Source: JAXIHJ01 sp034189755 (GTDB lineage Bacteria; Planctomycetota; Phycisphaerae; SM23-33). Taken from it: 7,350 nt of DNA. Shown piece by piece: positions 6,055 to 7,350 of the stretch (its first letter is position 1; each line of letters starts with the position of its first letter). Both the position numbers and the translations under genes were made by a program. Under the pieces are notes generated by a model. The model searched no databases. It was given only the letters and a program-made list of their open reading frames with translations, and had not been told where the DNA came from. The DNA is taken from positions 1 through 7,350 of the forward strand of contig JAXIHJ010000035.1 in NCBI GenBank assembly GCA_034189755.1, written 5' to 3'.

Positions 6055-6208
6055 AAAATCCGAAAGCTGAAATTCGGAACAAAGTCAAAGCCCAAATTAC
6101 CAAATGTTCAAAACACTCCGCCCAATAGGTTTGTTCAACTGTTTTGGATTTTGAATTTGGTTATTCGATATTGTTTCGGATTTAGGATTTAGATATTCGG
6201 ATTTACTC
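6055..6208. repeat. AT-rich heptad repeat forming a long imperfect inverted repeat
   Basis: The right half is a series of 7-mers in register: TTTTGGA (6142), TTTTGAA, TTTGGTT, ATTCGAT, then after a 4-nt slip TTTCGGA (6174), TTTAGGA, TTTAGAT, ATTCGGA and TTTACTC (to 6208). The left half (6055 to about 6115: AAAATCC, GAAAGCT, GAAATTC, then more diverged units) is an imperfect reverse complement of it. The centre lies near 6116-6138. Base composition is strikingly AT-rich against the GC-rich genes. It occupies most of the phoH leader and ends 18 bp before the phoH start. Confidence 0.7.
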
Positions 6209-6226
6209 AGAAAAGGTGAATCGACA

Positions 6227-7252
6227 GTGGAACTGAGCATAACGCTTGAGAATCCCCAGGCCCAGGGGCTGCTGTTCGGCCCGGCGGACAGGTACCTTAA
6301 GCTTATCCGCGAGACGTTCGCCGTGCAGGTTTTCGCCCGCGGCGGCAAGGTGAAGCTGGCCGGCTCGGGCGCGAACGTTTCGCGTGCCGCGGCCGTAATC
6401 GAGCGGCTCCAGAGGGCGACCCGGCGCAAGGAAACGCTGACGGCAAGCCAGGTCGCCGAGGCTATCAGCGCCGCGGCGGCCGACGCGCAAAGCCGCAGCA
6501 CCGACGTGCTGGACGTCTACACCGCCGGGCAGGTAGTCAGGGCGAAGACCGCCGGGCAGAAGCGATACATCCAGGCCATGCAGGGCCACGACCTGGTATT
6601 CTGCACCGGGCCGGCCGGCACGGGAAAAACCTACCTTGCGGTGGCCGTCGCCGTTCACATGCTCAAGCACTCCCGTGCCAAGCGGGTGATCCTGGCCAGG
6701 CCCGCCGTCGAAGCCGGCGAGAAACTCGGCTTCCTGCCGGGCGACATGCAGGCGAAGGTCAACCCGTACCTCCGACCACTGTTCGACGCCCTGCACGACA
6801 TGATGGAATACGACCAGATTCGCCGCTTCATGGTCAACGACCTTATAGAGGTTATCCCGCTGGCGTTCATGCGGGGCAGGACGCTGAACGACTCGGTCAT
6901 CATACTCGACGAGGCACAGAACACCACCGCCGCGCAGATGCTGATGTTCTTGACCCGCATGGGGCACGGCTCGAAAATGATTGTTACCGGCGATGACAGC
7001 CAGGTGGACCTGACCGAAGGCGTACCAAGCGGTCTGCTGGACGCTCACCGCCGACTGAGCGGCATCAAGGACCTGGCCTTCGTCCGCCTGGACCGGGCCG
7101 ACATCGTGCGGCACCGCCTCGTCCAGAACATCGTCGAGGCATACGGCGAGAAGCAAGTCCGAAATCCGAATTTCGAAATCCCTGCCTGCCTCCGGCACCC
7201 GCCCACCTGCGGAAGGCAGGAGGGGATTTCGGGTTTCGGTATTCGGATTTGA
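6227..7252 (+). CDS. phoH: PhoH-family ATPase with repeat-encoded C-terminal tail
   Basis: PhoH (PhoH/YbeZ type) is a cytoplasmic P-loop ATPase linked to RNA and ribosome metabolism, commonly next to ybeY and an HD phosphohydrolase. The 341-residue product has an N-terminal KH-like region (about 1-65), Walker A GPAGTGKT (128-135), the signature RPAVEAGEKLGFLPGDMQ (158-175), YLRPLFDAL (181-189), FMRGRTLND (214-222), Walker B VIILDEAQN (224-232), and TGDDSQVDL (254-262). The family normally ends near VRHRLVQNIVEAYGEK (294-309). Here residues 310-341 are encoded entirely by a heptad inverted repeat (7154-7252), which also provides the TGA stop. The start is GTG at 6227, with AGGTGA (6214-6219) 7 nt upstream. 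The ATPase core looks intact, so the protein is probably functional despite the tail. Confidence 0.95.
   Translation: MELSITLENPQAQGLLFGPADRYLKLIRETFAVQVFARGGKVKLAGSGANVSRAAAVIERLQRATRRKETLTASQVAEAISAAAADAQSRSTDVLDVYTAGQVVRAKTAGQKRYIQAMQGHDLVFCTGPAGTGKTYLAVAVAVHMLKHSRAKRVILARPAVEAGEKLGFLPGDMQAKVNPYLRPLFDALHDMMEYDQIRRFMVNDLIEVIPLAFMRGRTLNDSVIILDEAQNTTAAQMLMFLTRMGHGSKMIVTGDDSQVDLTEGVPSGLLDAHRRLSGIKDLAFVRLDRADIVRHRLVQNIVEAYGEKQVRNPNFEIPACLRHPPTCGRQEGISGFGIRI
7154..7252. repeat. Heptad inverted repeat inside the 3' end of phoH
   Basis: Left heptads CAAGTCC, GAAATCC, GAATTTC and GAAATCC (7154-7181) are mirrored by GATTTCG, GGTTTCG, GTATTCG and GATTTGA (7225-7252). Between them a GC-rich core also has inverted symmetry: CTGCCTGCCTCCGGCA (7182-7197) against TGCGGAAGGCAGG (7208-7220). 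The arms are about 43 nt each around a loop of about 10 nt. The element begins exactly at phoH codon 310 and ends with the phoH stop codon. Confidence 0.8.
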
Positions 7253-7272
7253 GTTGCGGTTTTTGCCGCAAC
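7253..7272 (+). other. Hairpin between phoH and the next gene
   Basis: GTTGCGG (7253-7259) and CCGCAAC (7266-7272) form a perfect 7-bp stem with the 6-nt loop TTTTTG. It follows the phoH stop immediately and ends 7 nt before the next ATG, where a ribosome binding site would be expected. No T-run follows, so termination is unlikely; a translational or processing role is possible. Confidence 0.6.
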
Positions 7273-7279
7273 GTAGACC

Positions 7280-7350
7280 ATGTGGCCATTTAAGAAAAAA
7301 GTTCGTCAGCGTCGCCTGGAGGTTCGCAAGAACATCCCGGCGGCCGAGTT
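7280..7350 (+). CDS. Probable membrane HD-domain phosphohydrolase (PgpH/YqfF type), N-terminal fragment cut by the window end
   Basis: The ATG at 7280 opens a frame that runs off the window: 23 complete codons beginning MWPFKKKVRQRRLEVRKN. A short, strongly basic N-terminus before a membrane segment is what the 7TM-HD family usually shows. The gene order phoH followed by this HD phosphohydrolase, often then ybeY, is common in bacteria. If correct, it would hydrolyse cyclic di-AMP at the membrane. No Shine-Dalgarno sequence is visible, and a 7-bp hairpin occupies the space upstream. The identity is inferred from context and a few residues; the HD and transmembrane regions are not in view. Confidence 0.55.
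   Translation, partial: MWPFKKKVRQRRLEVRKNIPAAE

Noticed and set aside
5052..6095. Long open frame on the minus strand (347 codons) opposite the prepilin gene
   Set aside because: It is the complement of a well-supported prepilin gene, runs through its terminator and the palindromic repeat, and has no recognisable domain. Scarcity of stops is expected in GC-rich antisense frames.
6203..7198. Minus-strand open frame of 331 codons opposite phoH
   Set aside because: It mirrors phoH almost completely, has no domain I recognise, and would have to overlap a certain gene.

Overview
The window looks like a chromosomal segment of a GC-rich bacterium of the Planctomycetota, most likely close to Phycisphaerae. 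This rests on the style of two type IV pilin-like proteins (a G|FTLxE processing site, then a LLPSLGRARE-like helix, and an H-X9-DG tail motif in one of them), on a UDPGP-family UTP-sugar pyrophosphorylase of the eukaryotic UAP1 type, and on a palindromic intergenic repeat of a kind I associate from memory with planctomycete genomes. No rRNA, tRNA, CRISPR array, transposase or phage gene was seen.

Positions 20-4354 hold four genes on the minus strand. In transcription order they are a UAP1-like UDP-N-acetylhexosamine pyrophosphorylase, nadK (NAD kinase), a prepilin-like protein with an H-X9-DG motif, and surE (5'/3'-nucleotidase). The gaps are 67, 205 and 58 bp, so UAP-nadK and prepilin-surE are each plausibly co-transcribed. 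The 205-bp gap carries a heptad repeat element and a possible promoter. A sigma70-like promoter lies just upstream of the UAP gene.

Positions 4355-4982 have no convincing gene. They hold two divergent promoters and then a leader of roughly 430 nt, rich in small hairpins, before a second prepilin-like gene (4983-5816, plus strand). That gene starts behind a very strong Shine-Dalgarno sequence and is followed by two hairpins, the second terminator-like.

Positions 5817-6226 again have no gene. They contain a perfect 23-bp inverted repeat, a possible promoter, and an AT-rich imperfect inverted repeat built from 7-bp units. phoH (6227-7252) follows, and then the first codons of what is probably the membrane HD phosphohydrolase (PgpH/YqfF type) that often sits next to phoH.

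The most unusual theme is repeat architecture. Three elements made of tandem heptads (GAATTAC/GAAATCC-like units) sit at gene boundaries. One abuts and includes the nadK stop codon. One fills the phoH leader. One lies inside the phoH reading frame, where it encodes the last 32 residues and supplies the stop codon. I see no defence island or other obvious new multigene system; the genes are otherwise housekeeping (nucleotide, NADP and nucleotide-sugar metabolism, RNA-related ATPase) plus two surface or secretion pilin-like proteins.
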